Position numbers and translations under genes: made by a program. From Kitasatospora kifunensis (lineage in GTDB: Bacteria; Actinomycetota; Actinomycetes; Streptomycetales; Streptomycetaceae), in NCBI RefSeq assembly GCF_014203855.1, contig NZ_JACHJV010000003.1, positions 372,001 to 436,000 of the forward strand: 64,000 nucleotides of DNA, in the 5' to 3' direction. The notes beneath the pieces are model-generated. The model made no database searches. It was not told the DNA's origin and worked only from the letters and a program-made list of their open reading frames with translations. Of this stretch, positions 54,122 through 62,233 are shown piece by piece; the first letter of the stretch is position 1, and the number at the start of each line of letters is the position of its first letter.

Positions 54122-55219
54122 CTAGAAGAAGCCGTCGTCCTCGTAGTAGTTGTTGACCACCACGTCGGGTTCGTCATCGCTCAGCGCCTCGTCCAGCAGG
54201 ATGCCGCCGAGGATGCCGGCCGCGCCGGCGCCGATCAGTGCCCCGGTGCCGAACCGGCGGCCCTGGTCCGGCCCGGTCGGCTGGGGACGGCCGCCGACGG
54301 GCGGGTACCCGGGCTGCACAGGCTGCGGGTAGGCGGGCTGCACGGGCTGCGGGTAGGCGGGCTGGGAGTAAGCGGGTTGGGGGTGGACGGATTCGATCGG
54401 CTGGGGCGGGGTGTAGAAGGGCGGCTGCGTGGTCAGCACCCGCTGCGCGCAGGCCCCGCACGCGTGGACCTCGCGCGGGGCGCCCCACTGCGGCGACCAC
54501 ACGACGCGCGTGCCGCCGGTTCCGTGCACAGGATCGAAGAAACACGTCACGGAGGCACTGCCTGCCGTGGACCGGGCCACTCCGGGCGCGGGCGCCGGTG
54601 CGGGCGTGGGCGAGCTGACCGGGGCGGGCGCAGGGGTACTCGGTACGGAGGCCGGGACCGGCTGGAGCACCCGCACGCCGAAGTCGGCCGCGATCCCGGC
54701 CAGCCCCGAGGCGTAGCCCTGGCCGACCGCGCGGAACTTCCACCCGCCGTGGTGGCGGTAGAGCTCGCCGAAGACCATCGCGCTCTCGCCCGCGGCCGCT
54801 TGCGGCAGGTCGTAACGGACCAGCTCCGCGCCGCCGGCGGGGTCGGTCAGACGGATGTGTGCGCTGCGGACCTGACCGAAGGTCTGCCGACGCTGCACCG
54901 CCTCGTAGACGGCGACCGCGAAGGCGATCTTCTCCACCTCGCCGGGAACGGCGCGCAGATCGACCTCGATCTGCTCCCGGTCCACCGACCCGGCCGGAGC
55001 GGCGCCGAGGTGGCGCACCGAACCGTCCGGGCTGCGCAGGTTGTTGAAGAAGACGAAGTTCTGGTCACCGGCCCTGCCCGCCTGGTCGCAGAGCAGCGCG
55101 CTCGCATCGAGCTCGCACCCGTCGAGGGCGGTCCACCCCAGCCCCACGAGCACGGTGCCCAGACCCGGCGCCACCTCGCCCAGGGACACGTTGCCGCCCC
55201 TTGTCAGGACCACGCCCAT
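54122..55219 (-). CDS. TerD-family protein with long Pro/Tyr tail and putative zinc motif
   Basis: 365 residues. Residues 1-185 are TerD (GNVSLGEVAPGLGTVLVGLG, SVDREQIEVDLRAVP, MVFGELYRHHGGWKFRAVGQ), which binds calcium in known members. It is followed by a Pro/Ala linker, a Cys/His stretch (TCFFDPVHG then VHACGACAQRV) that could bind zinc, and tyrosine-proline repeats (AYPQPVQP twice), then a Gly-rich hydrophobic segment (ALIGAGAAGILGGILL) that may be a membrane helix. Stand-alone TerD is about 190 residues. Role in envelope or metal stress is inferred. Confidence 0.85.
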   Translation of the reverse strand: MGVVLTRGGNVSLGEVAPGLGTVLVGLGWTALDGCELDASALLCDQAGRAGDQNFVFFNNLRSPDGSVRHLGAAPAGSVDREQIEVDLRAVPGEVEKIAFAVAVYEAVQRRQTFGQVRSAHIRLTDPAGGAELVRYDLPQAAAGESAMVFGELYRHHGGWKFRAVGQGYASGLAGIAADFGVRVLQPVPASVPSTPAPAPVSSPTPAPAPAPGVARSTAGSASVTCFFDPVHGTGGTRVVWSPQWGAPREVHACGACAQRVLTTQPPFYTPPQPIESVHPQPAYSQPAYPQPVQPAYPQPVQPGYPPVGGRPQPTGPDQGRRFGTGALIGAGAAGILGGILLDEALSDDEPDVVVNNYYEDDGFF

Positions 55220-55404
55220 GAATCCTCCTTCAGCGCCCTCGCATGTGGATCAGCCTGCGTCGGCGATAACGCCCTGCCCGCCGCAACGGTTCCCGACCGA
55301 ACCAGCTGAGCCGGCGCAGCCGTCACGCTCGCGTGGTGTCACATCTGGCGCGGCTGTGCTGTCCTCACTACGAAACTACGAAAGCGAGAGAAAGGACCAC
55401 CACG

Positions 55405-55875
55405 ATGAGGACCGTCATCGTCTGCGCCTCCGTGTCGCACGGCAATACGCGTCGTGTCGCCGACACCATGGCCCGGGTACTGAGCGCGAAGGTCGTCTCC
55501 CCCGAGGAGGTCGAACTGGCCGAGCTGGCCGACGCCGACCTCGTGGGATTCGGCTCGGGCGTCTTCTACAGCAGGCTCCATCCCCGTCTGACCGACTTCG
55601 TCAAGGCGCTTCCCAGCGGGCGGGGCCGGGCGTTCGTGTTCGCCACCAGCGGGCTGCCCGAGCTACCGCTGGCGCCTTTCACCCGACCCCTGGTCCGGCT
55701 CCTCGAAGGCAAGGGCTTCGAGGTGGACGGGAGCTTCGCGTGCCGGGCGTTCGACACCTGGACGCCCTTCAAGCTCGTCGGCGGCATCAACAAGCAGCGG
55801 CCGAACGTCGATGACCTGGCCGCCGCGCGGGCGTTCGCCGAGCGGCTGCGCGACGGGAGGGGGCCGGTGTCCTGA
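55405..55875 (+). CDS. Flavodoxin-family protein (paralogue 2)
   Basis: 156 residues from ATG 55405. Same loops as the 14.7-kb gene: ASVSHGNTRRVA, VGFGSGVFYSRLHP, VFATSGLPELP, FDTWTPFKLVGGINK. It lacks the QGERP duplication. By eye about 60 % of aligned residues agree. No gene partner adjoins; it follows the TerD-family gene divergently. Confidence 0.9.
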   Translation: MRTVIVCASVSHGNTRRVADTMARVLSAKVVSPEEVELAELADADLVGFGSGVFYSRLHPRLTDFVKALPSGRGRAFVFATSGLPELPLAPFTRPLVRLLEGKGFEVDGSFACRAFDTWTPFKLVGGINKQRPNVDDLAAARAFAERLRDGRGPVS

Positions 55876-55884
55876 CCGCGTCGT

Positions 55885-55907
55885 GCCCGGGTGCGGCCGC
55901 ACCGGGC
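55885..55907. terminator. Hairpin after flavodoxin gene
   Basis: Perfect 12-bp palindrome GTGCGGCCGCAC flanked by imperfect CCCGG/CGGGC pairing, 10-32 bp after the stop. Likely a terminator; confidence limited by a bulge. Confidence 0.4.
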
Positions 55908-56060
55908 CGCGGACCGGGCGCCGGGGTTCGAGGACGCGCTGGACGAGGCGTTCCCGCGGTACTTGAGGATCGAGCCGGTGCTGCCTCTGGCTTTTGACGG
56001 AGCAGTACCTCATCCCCAGGTCGCATACGGACACGCAGCACCGCCCCCGAGAATGGGCCG

Positions 56061-57764
56061 ATGGCCCCCATCTCCCGAAATCCGTTCACGGCCCCTGCCA
56101 AACAGGGCCGGGGGCTGTGGCGCGCGCTCGCGGAAGTGACCGGCGGCGCGCTGCTGATGCTCCTCACCCAGCTGATCCTGCGGGGCCCGGGCCCGTCCGA
56201 CGAGGTCAGGCTCCGCCTCGGCGTCCTCGCCCTTGCTCTGATCGCCGTGCGCCGTCGCTTCCCCACGATGAGTCTGCTGGGCATCTCCGTCGTGCTGGGC
56301 CTGCTGCCGGCCGCCGGGCTGCCGGCCGCCATGGCCGCGTACACCACGGTCAAGCACCTGACGGCCCCTCGGCGCCGGAGCGCCGTGCTGCTCGCCTCGG
56401 CCGTGCTGGCGACGCTGACCTGCGCCGCCTTCGCCCCACACATCGGGTTCGGCAGCCACTCGTTCGGGCTCGCGGTCGGCGCCGTACTCGCCGCCACCAC
56501 GCTGGTGGTGCCGGGACTCCTCGGCAGCTCGGGCGGGCAGGAGGACCGGCTGCTGCGGGCGCTTCGGGAACGGGCTGCCGCCGCGGAGGCGGCCCGTCGG
56601 CTGGCGGAGAGCGAGTCGCGGATCCATGAACGGTCGCGGATCGCCGCGGAGATGCACGACCTGATCGGTCACCGGCTCAGCGTGATCTCGCTGCACACCG
56701 GTGGCCTGGAGATGGCATTGCAGCAGCAGTCGCCCGAACTGCGCGACGAGGCGGCCCTGGTGCGCCGGTCCGTCGCGGAGGCGATGCGGGAACTGCGCGA
56801 AGTACTGGGTGTGCTGGGCCCGTTGGAGCGGGACACCGGGACCGACGCGCTGACCGACACGACGGGTACCCGGTCCGATGTCGAGGCGCTGGCCGAGGAG
56901 TCGCGCTCCGGTGGCATACCCGTCGATCTCACCTGGGAGGGCCCCGACCTGGACGACCGCGCGGCGCAGGTGCGGCGTGCGGTGCACCGGGTGGTGCGCG
57001 AGTCGCTGACCAACGTGCACCGGTACGCCCCCGGAGCCCGGGTCACCGTGGCGGTCACCCACACCGACGACCGGGTGGCGGTGCTCGTACGCAACGGGCT
57101 CCCGCCCGTGGCCCCGCCTGCGGAGACCGGTCTGGGTACGGGGCGTGGCCACGTCGGGCTGCGGGAACGGGTGGCGCTGCTCGGCGGCACCCTGGAGGTG
57201 GGCCCGACACCGGCCGGTGGCTTCGCGGTGACGGCACGGATCCCGGCGCAGCCGACCCCGGGAGCGAGTCTGGCCGCCACGGGCGCTCCGGCGCCTGAAT
57301 CGGCGTTGGAGCCGCGCTTCGACCAGGTATCCGCCGGTGTCCAACGCCGTGCCGTGAATGCCCTCAGCGGGCTGCTCGGCCTCATCGGCGTGGGCGTGCT
57401 GATGATGTGCGGCCTCTTGCTGGTCAGTCAGGCGTTCCCGGAATCCGTCTCCCCCCGCGATCGCGATCCCGAGCCGCCCCGGATCGGGATGTCCCGCGCG
57501 ATGGTGGGACAGGCCGTGTACGGGGACAACCCACTGGCGCGCGCGGCGGCGACGGGTCGGGAGCCGGCCCACCCGCCGTCCGTGACGAGCTGCATGTACT
57601 CGACGATGTCGTTCGACCACTCCACCTCGCCGACCGCAGGCGCCGAGCAGGACCCCGAGCACTTCGACATCACCCGCTACTGCTTCCGTGGCGATACGTT
57701 GGCCACGATCGACCGCTTCACCGTACCCATGGTGTCGCGCACACCACCGTGGGAGACACCGTGA
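56061..57764 (+). CDS. Histidine kinase (HisKA_3) with C-terminal membrane anchor and outer tail
   Basis: 567 residues. Four N-terminal membrane helices, then RIAAEMHDLIGHRLSVISLH (phospho-His box), and an ATPase domain ending near residue 395 (GRGHVGLRERVALLGG). Unusually, the protein continues: a linker, a membrane segment at about 436-460 (LLGLIGVGVLMMCGLLL), and a tail of 107 residues beyond it with two Cys (511 and 541) that would lie outside the cell. Standard members end soon after the ATPase. Codons are typical, so this is not a frameshift artefact. GTGA overlap couples it to the response regulator. Confidence 0.88.
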   Translation: MAPISRNPFTAPAKQGRGLWRALAEVTGGALLMLLTQLILRGPGPSDEVRLRLGVLALALIAVRRRFPTMSLLGISVVLGLLPAAGLPAAMAAYTTVKHLTAPRRRSAVLLASAVLATLTCAAFAPHIGFGSHSFGLAVGAVLAATTLVVPGLLGSSGGQEDRLLRALRERAAAAEAARRLAESESRIHERSRIAAEMHDLIGHRLSVISLHTGGLEMALQQQSPELRDEAALVRRSVAEAMRELREVLGVLGPLERDTGTDALTDTTGTRSDVEALAEESRSGGIPVDLTWEGPDLDDRAAQVRRAVHRVVRESLTNVHRYAPGARVTVAVTHTDDRVAVLVRNGLPPVAPPAETGLGTGRGHVGLRERVALLGGTLEVGPTPAGGFAVTARIPAQPTPGASLAATGAPAPESALEPRFDQVSAGVQRRAVNALSGLLGLIGVGVLMMCGLLLVSQAFPESVSPRDRDPEPPRIGMSRAMVGQAVYGDNPLARAAATGREPAHPPSVTSCMYSTMSFDHSTSPTAGAEQDPEHFDITRYCFRGDTLATIDRFTVPMVSRTPPWETP

Positions 57765-58474
57765 CCGACTTCTCCGCCTCCGACCACCGCCCGATCCGGG
57801 TCCTGCTCGCCGACGACGAGGAGTTGATCCGGCACGGCGTGCGGCTGATCCTGCGTCATGCCGAAGGCATCGAGGTGGTCGGCGAGGCGAGCAATGGCGA
57901 GGAGGCCGTGCGGGTCGCCGGCCAGACCCACCCCGACGTGGCCCTGATCGACATCCGGATGCCCGTGCTCGACGGGCTCGCCACGATCGAGCGGCTGCTG
58001 GCCCTGCACCCCCGGCCGCAGGTCGTCATGCTCACCACGTTCGGCGACGAGAAGAACGTGACGCGCGCGCTGCGGTCCGGCGCCACCGGCTTCCTCCTCA
58101 AGGACGAGGGCCCGCAGGAGCTGATCAGCGCGGTACGGGCCGCCGCCGCGGGCGACGCGGTCCTCTCACCCAAGGTCACCCGCACCGTCATCGAGCGCAT
58201 GCTCGACCCGGAGGCCGGCAGGTCGGGACCCGAGGGGGCGTCAGCGACGGCCTGCGGTTCCGTCCCCGGACAGCAGCTGGCAGCGCTCACCGGCCGGGAA
58301 CGCGACGTCCTCGCGCTGCTGGGCCAGGGCCTGGCCAACGCGGAGATCGGCCGTCAACTGGGCATCGGCGTGGGCACGGTGAAGACCCACGTCAGCGCCG
58401 TCCTGGTGAAGACGGGCACGGACAGCCGGGTCCAGGCGGCGGTCCTCGCCTACCGGACGGGGCTGCTCTCCTGA
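57761..58474 (+). CDS. NarL/FixJ-family response regulator
   Basis: 237 residues from the GTG overlapping the kinase stop. Receiver: LADDEE, VALIDIRMPVLDG, TTFGDE, GFLLKDEG; HTH region LAALTGRERDVLALLGQGLA with GTVKTHVSAVLVKTGT. Cognate to the C-terminally extended kinase; the ABC exporter genes 188 bp downstream are likely targets. Confidence 0.96.
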   Translation: MTDFSASDHRPIRVLLADDEELIRHGVRLILRHAEGIEVVGEASNGEEAVRVAGQTHPDVALIDIRMPVLDGLATIERLLALHPRPQVVMLTTFGDEKNVTRALRSGATGFLLKDEGPQELISAVRAAAAGDAVLSPKVTRTVIERMLDPEAGRSGPEGASATACGSVPGQQLAALTGRERDVLALLGQGLANAEIGRQLGIGVGTVKTHVSAVLVKTGTDSRVQAAVLAYRTGLLS

Positions 58475-58490
58475 ACAGCGGCCCCGCACA

Positions 58491-58516
58491 CCGTCTCTGC
58501 CGAAGGACAGAGACGG
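58491..58516. terminator. Hairpin after response-regulator gene
   Basis: CCGTCTCTG (58491-58499) and CAGAGACGG (58508-58516), a perfect 9-bp stem with an 8-nt loop, 17 bp after the response-regulator stop. It separates the two-component pair from the ABC genes, which then need their own promoter. Confidence 0.55.
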
Positions 58517-58662
58517 CCGTCCGCCCCGAGGAGTACGCGCGCCCCCGGCCCCGACCTTCGACAGACTCCGCACTCACGCCCTGAGGCTGACGGTTCGACA
58601 GCACGGCGCATCGAGGATGAGAGGCAACCACAGAACCTCCTCCCCGTAACTCCGGAGCTCAC

Positions 58663-59448
58663 ATGTCAATACAGGCAGCCGCCCCCGTGCCCGCCCACTC
58701 CCCCACGGGCCCTGCCGCCGCCCGGGCCACCGGGCTGTGCAAGGTCTACGGCCAGGGCGATACCCGGGTCGTCGCCCTGGACTCGGTCTCGTTGGAGTTC
58801 GGACGTGGCCGGTTCACCGCGATCATGGGGCCTTCCGGCTCCGGCAAGTCGACGCTGATGCACTGCATGGCGGGTCTCGACTCGCTCTCCACCGGCTCCG
58901 CACAGATCGGTGACACCGAGCTGTCCAGCCTGAACGACCGACAGCTCACCCGGCTGCGCCGCGACAGCATCGGATTCGTCTTCCAGGCGTTCAACCTGCT
59001 CCCCACCCTGACGGCGCTGGAGAACATCACGCTGCCGCTGGCCATCGCGGGCCGCAAGCCGGACCAGCAGTGGCTGGACGCGGTCGTGGCGACCGTGGGC
59101 CTGTCCGGACGGCTGAGCCACCGCCCCGCTCAGCTGTCCGGCGGCCAGCAGCAGCGTGTCGCCGTGGCCCGCGCCCTCGCCTCCCGGCCGGAGATCGTCT
59201 TCGCGGACGAGCCGACCGGCAACCTGGACTCCCGCTCCGGCTCCGAGATCCTGGGCTTCCTGCGGGACTCCGTACGGGAGTTGGGTCAGACCATCGTGAT
59301 GGTCACCCACGACCCGGCGGCCGCCGCCTACGCCGACCGCGTGGTCTTCCTCGCCGACGGCCGACTCACCGACGAGCTGCTCGCACCGACCGCCGAGGGC
59401 GTCCTGGACCGGATGCGGCAGTTCGACGCCAAGGTCCGCACGAGCTGA
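58663..59448 (+). CDS. ABC transporter ATP-binding protein (MacB/LolD type)
   Basis: 261 residues, CCGGAG upstream. Walker A GPSGSGKST, signature LSGGQQQRVAVARAL, Walker B IVFADEPTGNLDSRSG, and switch His in MVTHDP. Highly characteristic of MacB/LolD ATPases that pair with FtsX-like permeases. N-terminal 18 residues are a Pro/Ala extension. Next gene, 60 bp on, encodes the permease. Confidence 0.95.
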   Translation: MSIQAAAPVPAHSPTGPAAARATGLCKVYGQGDTRVVALDSVSLEFGRGRFTAIMGPSGSGKSTLMHCMAGLDSLSTGSAQIGDTELSSLNDRQLTRLRRDSIGFVFQAFNLLPTLTALENITLPLAIAGRKPDQQWLDAVVATVGLSGRLSHRPAQLSGGQQQRVAVARALASRPEIVFADEPTGNLDSRSGSEILGFLRDSVRELGQTIVMVTHDPAAAAYADRVVFLADGRLTDELLAPTAEGVLDRMRQFDAKVRTS

Positions 59449-59508
59449 CCCCACCGCCCGCTCCTCGCACGGCCCTTCGCCACGCACCCTAGAACCAGGA
59501 CCACCGCC

Positions 59509-62085
59509 ATGCTGCGTACAGCCCTGCGCAACGTCTTCGCGCACAAAACCCGTTTGCTCATGACCGCCCTCGCGATCACCCTCGGCGTCGCCTTCGTCTG
59601 CGGCACGCTCGTCTTCGGCGACACCGTCGCCCAGGCCCTTCGCGGCGCCTCCGCCAAGAGCTTCAAGGACGTCGCCGTATCCGTACAGGCCGAATCCCAG
59701 CAGAACACCGACGACGAGGCGAACAACACCCGCACCACGGCGCTCACCAGTGAGCTCGTCGACAAGGTCCGTGCCGTGCCCGGCGTCACGTCCGTGCACG
59801 CCATCGTCGACGGCGCCGCCACCCTGGCGGCCAAGGACGGCCGACCGCTGAACGCCGACAACAGCTGGCAGAACCTGGCGATCAACTACGCACCGGACAC
59901 ACCGAACACGGACCGGGACAGCCGCTTCCCCCTCAGCGCCGGACGCGCCCCCACCACGAGCGACGAGATGGCTCTGGACCGGCGTACCGCCGAGAAGGCC
60001 GGCTACGCCATCGGTGACGTGGTCCGCTTCGCCGTCCAGGGCCCCACCCTCACCAAGAAGCTGGTCGGCATCGTCACCACCGACGACCCGCGGGTGACCG
60101 CGGGCGGCAGCCTCGCGCTCTTCGACACCGGCACCGCACAGCAACTCTTCCTGCAGGCGGGCCGGTTCGACGAGCTGGCCATCGGCTCCGCACCCGGCAC
60201 CGACAACCATGAGCTCACCAGCAGGATCCGCGCGCTGCTGCCCGCCGAGGGCATCACGGTCACCAGCGGAGCCCAGCTCGCCAACGAGCAGGCGCAGCTG
60301 ATCGCCGAGAGCACCAAGGCGCTCACCCGGATGCTCCTGGCCTTCGCCGGGCTCGCGCTGTTCGTCGGCGTCTTCGTCATCGCCAACACCTTCACCATGC
60401 TGATCGCTCAGCGAAGCCGGGAGACCGCGCTGCTGCGCGCCGTAGGGGCCTCGCGCCGCCAGGTCGTCCGCGCGGTCCTCACCGAGGCCGGGCTTCTGGG
60501 ACTCGGCGCCTCCGCGACCGGCATCGCGCTCGGAATCGGTATCGCGAGCGCCATGAGGCCGATCCTCAACGCGGGCGGCGCGGGCCTGCCGGACGGCCCC
60601 CTGGTCATCTCCACGGACGCGCTCCTGCGCTCCCTCCTGGTCGGCGTCGGCGTCACCGTGCTCGCCGCCTGGCTGCCGGCCCGCAAGGCCGCGAAGGTCG
60701 CACCGGTGGAGGCACTGACCACCGTCGACCTGACGCCGCCCAGGCGCAGCCTGGTGCTCCGCAACAGCCTGGGCGCTCTGTTCACCGGCGTCGGTCTCCT
60801 CACCATGCTGTACGTCTCCACGCGGAAGAACGGAGCCGACAGCAACCTCGAGGCCGCCGCACTCGGCTGCGCGCTCATGCTGACCGGCATGATCGTGATC
60901 GCACCGCTGCTGTCCCGGCCGCTGGTGCGGCTCGCGGGCGCGGCCACCACCCGGCTCTTCGGCGTCAGCGGCAAACTCGCCAAGGAGAACGCGCTGCGCA
61001 ACCCGCGACGCACCGCCGCCACCGCCTCCGCCCTGATGATCGGGCTCACCCTGATCACGAGCCTGAGCGTGACCGGCAGCTCCATGAACGCCGCTCTCAA
61101 GACGGCGGCGGTAGCGGGCCTGACCGCGGACTACAAGGTGTCCATCAGCGGCGCCGCCACCATCGACCCCGCACTCGCCGCGAAGGTCGCCCAAGTCCCG
61201 GGTGTCGCCGAGTCGGTGCCCGTCGCCTCCGCGGCCCTGGTCGCGCGGGGCAAGGGCGCCACGCTCACCGGCGCGGACCCGCAACTGCTCGCCAAGGTCT
61301 CCTCCTTGAGGTTCAGCAGCGGCTCGCTCGCCGATCTCGGCCCCGGCCGGATCGCCCTCTCCGACCGGCTGGCCAAGGACACCGGCCTGTCGAAGGGCGA
61401 CACCTTCCAAGGCACGGTGGGCGGCAGCAGGAACAAGAAGGAACTGACCGTTGTGGCCGTCTACCGGCAGACCCGCGCCTTCGGCGGCGCCATCGGCACC
61501 ATGGACGACGTCCTGCCGCACGCGTTCGTCACGGGAAAGCTCGACAGCATCCTGGTCAGGGCCGCGTCCGACCGGAACGCCAGCGGCCTGGAGCAGGACA
61601 TCCGCCAGGCCCTCGGCAACAGTCCGCTCCTGCGGGTGCAGAACCAGGACCAGTTGACGAAGGAGCAGTCCGGCGAGGGCGATGCCATGCTCAACATGAT
61701 GTACGGCCTGCTCGGCATGACCGTCGTCATCGCGGTGTTCGGCGTCATCAACACCCTGGCCATGTCGGTCTTCGAGCGGACCCGGGAGATCGGGCTGCTG
61801 CGCGCGATCGGCCTCGACAACAGGGGCGTCAAGCAGATGGTGCGCCTGGAATCGGTGGTGATCTCGCTGTTCGGCACGGCCCTGGGCATCGGCACGGGGA
61901 TCTTCCTGGCCTGGGCCTGCGGCAGCCTCAGCACATCCACGCTTCCGCAGTACGAGACCGTACTGCCCTGGGCACGGCTCGCCCTGCTCCTGCTGCTCGG
62001 CCCGGCGATCGGGGTGCTCGCGGCACTCTGGCCGGCCCGGCGGGCGGCCCGCCTGAACATGCTGCGAGCGATCGGCGCGCAGTAG
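59509..62085 (+). CDS. FtsX/MacB-type ABC permease
   Basis: 858 residues. Two copies of an FtsX permease domain: membrane helices at the N-terminus and about 265-400, 420-510 and 725-850, with large extracytoplasmic domains between (MacB_PCD-like, about 40-250 and 540-690). The typical motif ERTREIGLLRAIGLDNRGVK lies in the C-terminal half, and RSRETALLRAVGASRRQV in the middle. Such ten-helix permeases export or pull peptides or lipids and often serve antimicrobial-peptide defence. Partner ATPase is directly upstream. Confidence 0.93.
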   Translation: MLRTALRNVFAHKTRLLMTALAITLGVAFVCGTLVFGDTVAQALRGASAKSFKDVAVSVQAESQQNTDDEANNTRTTALTSELVDKVRAVPGVTSVHAIVDGAATLAAKDGRPLNADNSWQNLAINYAPDTPNTDRDSRFPLSAGRAPTTSDEMALDRRTAEKAGYAIGDVVRFAVQGPTLTKKLVGIVTTDDPRVTAGGSLALFDTGTAQQLFLQAGRFDELAIGSAPGTDNHELTSRIRALLPAEGITVTSGAQLANEQAQLIAESTKALTRMLLAFAGLALFVGVFVIANTFTMLIAQRSRETALLRAVGASRRQVVRAVLTEAGLLGLGASATGIALGIGIASAMRPILNAGGAGLPDGPLVISTDALLRSLLVGVGVTVLAAWLPARKAAKVAPVEALTTVDLTPPRRSLVLRNSLGALFTGVGLLTMLYVSTRKNGADSNLEAAALGCALMLTGMIVIAPLLSRPLVRLAGAATTRLFGVSGKLAKENALRNPRRTAATASALMIGLTLITSLSVTGSSMNAALKTAAVAGLTADYKVSISGAATIDPALAAKVAQVPGVAESVPVASAALVARGKGATLTGADPQLLAKVSSLRFSSGSLADLGPGRIALSDRLAKDTGLSKGDTFQGTVGGSRNKKELTVVAVYRQTRAFGGAIGTMDDVLPHAFVTGKLDSILVRAASDRNASGLEQDIRQALGNSPLLRVQNQDQLTKEQSGEGDAMLNMMYGLLGMTVVIAVFGVINTLAMSVFERTREIGLLRAIGLDNRGVKQMVRLESVVISLFGTALGIGTGIFLAWACGSLSTSTLPQYETVLPWARLALLLLLGPAIGVLAALWPARRAARLNMLRAIGAQ

Positions 62086-62168
62086 CGCAAGGCGAACCCG
62101 CACCACCGTGCGGGCGAGCGGGGCGCAGCAGGACGGCGGGCCCGGTCGACGGCAATCCGTCAGGCGGC

Positions 62169-62206
62169 TGCGCTGAGCCCCCGGCCGTGGCCGGGGGCTC
62201 AGCGCA
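62169..62206. terminator. Strong bidirectional terminator
   Basis: TGCGCTGAGCCCCCGGCC, two central bases, then its exact reverse complement (18-bp arms). Lies between the convergent stops of the FtsX-type permease (62085) and the penicillin-binding protein (62234). Confidence 0.85.
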
Positions 62207-62233
62207 GCACGGCGGCGGTGCCGCCCCATTACG

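Noticed and set aside
48083..55219. VWA and TerD genes as one ter operon
   Set aside because: Separated by six unrelated genes on both strands; only a loose functional link is kept.
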